NCBI GenBank assembly: GCA_938041595.1
Contig: CALITN010000191.1
Location: forward strand, 1-6,227
Length of the DNA stretch: 6,227 nt
Reading direction: 5' to 3'
Source of the DNA: an uncultured Flavobacteriaceae bacterium
Lineage (GTDB): Bacteria > Bacteroidota > Bacteroidia > Flavobacteriales > Flavobacteriaceae
Position 1 is the stretch's first letter, and every line of letters starts with the position of its first letter. The translations under genes and the position numbers were made by a program. The notes below the pieces were generated by a model. That model was not told the DNA's origin and ran no database searches. It saw only the letters and a program-made list of their open reading frames with translations. Below, piece after piece: positions 5,886 through 6,227 of the stretch.

Positions 5886-6227
5886 ATGAAAAAACACTTC
5901 CATCGCTGGTGGGAAACCTGCTTTTCTTTCTTTTTTCCTCACTTTTGCCCGGGCTGTTCTGCAGAAATGATGCCCTATGAAAAGCCATGTTGCTTGCATT
6001 GTCAGGCGAGCCTTCCCTATACGCACTTTGAAACCTTGCACAACAATCCAGTTTATGAAAAACTAATCCAATGGATTCCCATTGAGCAAGGAACTGCGAT
6101 GTTTTATTTTGAAGACAATAGTCCCCTTCAGAACATGATCCATCAACTAAAATTTATGGGGCAAGAACAACTCGGTCACTGGTTGGGTATTCTTGCTGCG
6201 GAACAACTTCGGAATACGACTTACCAA
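5886..6227 (+). CDS. ComF-family protein, N-terminal part (3' end outside window)
   Basis: The first 114 residues of a ComF-family protein, a group linked to DNA uptake in competence and to processing of single-stranded DNA. The ATG at 5886 is the only good start, since an in-frame TGA lies at 5862-5864. The N-terminal zinc-ribbon pattern is clear: FPHFCPGC with Cys21 and Cys24, the conserved Glu32, then Cys36 and Cys39 in CCLHC, followed by SLPYTHF and an NPVYEKL segment. The next conserved block, PLQNMIHQLKFMGQEQLGHWLG (residues 80-101), matches the region that precedes the phosphoribosyltransferase domain. That domain, with its pyrophosphate-binding loop, should lie beyond the right edge. 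The gene is divergent from glyQS with 54 bp between starts. Many Bacteroidota carry a comF homologue without proven natural competence, so the role in this organism is open. The family call is firm although the gene is partial. Confidence 0.88.
   Translation, partial: MKKHFHRWWETCFSFFFPHFCPGCSAEMMPYEKPCCLHCQASLPYTHFETLHNNPVYEKLIQWIPIEQGTAMFYFEDNSPLQNMIHQLKFMGQEQLGHWLGILAAEQLRNTTYQ

Noticed and set aside
5806..6041. Two overlapping minus-strand frames of about 60 codons across the glyQS-comF gap
   Set aside because: They overlap the start of glyQS and the zinc-ribbon coding part of the ComF-like gene, and have no domain features.

Overview
This window looks like an ordinary chromosomal segment of a Bacteroidota bacterium, most likely from the Flavobacteriia. 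The evidence is the single-chain glycyl-tRNA synthetase of about 513 residues, the OmpA-family lipoprotein with a coiled-coil spacer, the fused two-domain oligopeptide-type ABC ATPase, the moderately AT-rich composition, and the lack of consistent Shine-Dalgarno sequences. No mobile element, CRISPR array, tRNA or rRNA was seen.

Layout. Positions 1-870 (+) hold the 3' part of a peptide/nickel-type ABC transporter ATPase. The open frame runs off the left edge and looks like the inter-domain linker plus the second ATPase domain. It converges, with only 7 bp between stops, on a small XRE-family helix-turn-helix regulator (878-1096, -) whose start is not ATG. Positions 1097-1449 are gene-free and AT-rich, and contain a perfect 19-bp palindrome upstream of the regulator.

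Positions 1450-5831 carry four genes, all on the minus strand. In transcription order they are glycyl-tRNA synthetase (glyQS), exodeoxyribonuclease III (xth), an OmpA/MotB-type lipoprotein, and a Tas-like aldo/keto reductase. The last three are tightly packed, with a 4-bp ATGA overlap and then a 5-bp gap, so they very probably form one transcript. GlyQS is separated from xth by 133 bp containing a possible weak hairpin.

Divergent from glyQS, across a 54-bp gap with a perfect 8-bp inverted repeat, a ComF-family gene starts at 5886 (+) and runs off the right edge. Its zinc-ribbon half and the start of the following domain are visible.

The genes are mostly housekeeping: tRNA charging, DNA repair, envelope anchoring to peptidoglycan, redox chemistry, peptide import and DNA uptake or processing. 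Nothing here is convincing evidence for a new biological system. The points worth a second look are the short dyads in the two regulatory gaps, the coupled xth-lipoprotein-reductase arrangement, and a substitution next to the Walker B motif of the ABC ATPase.
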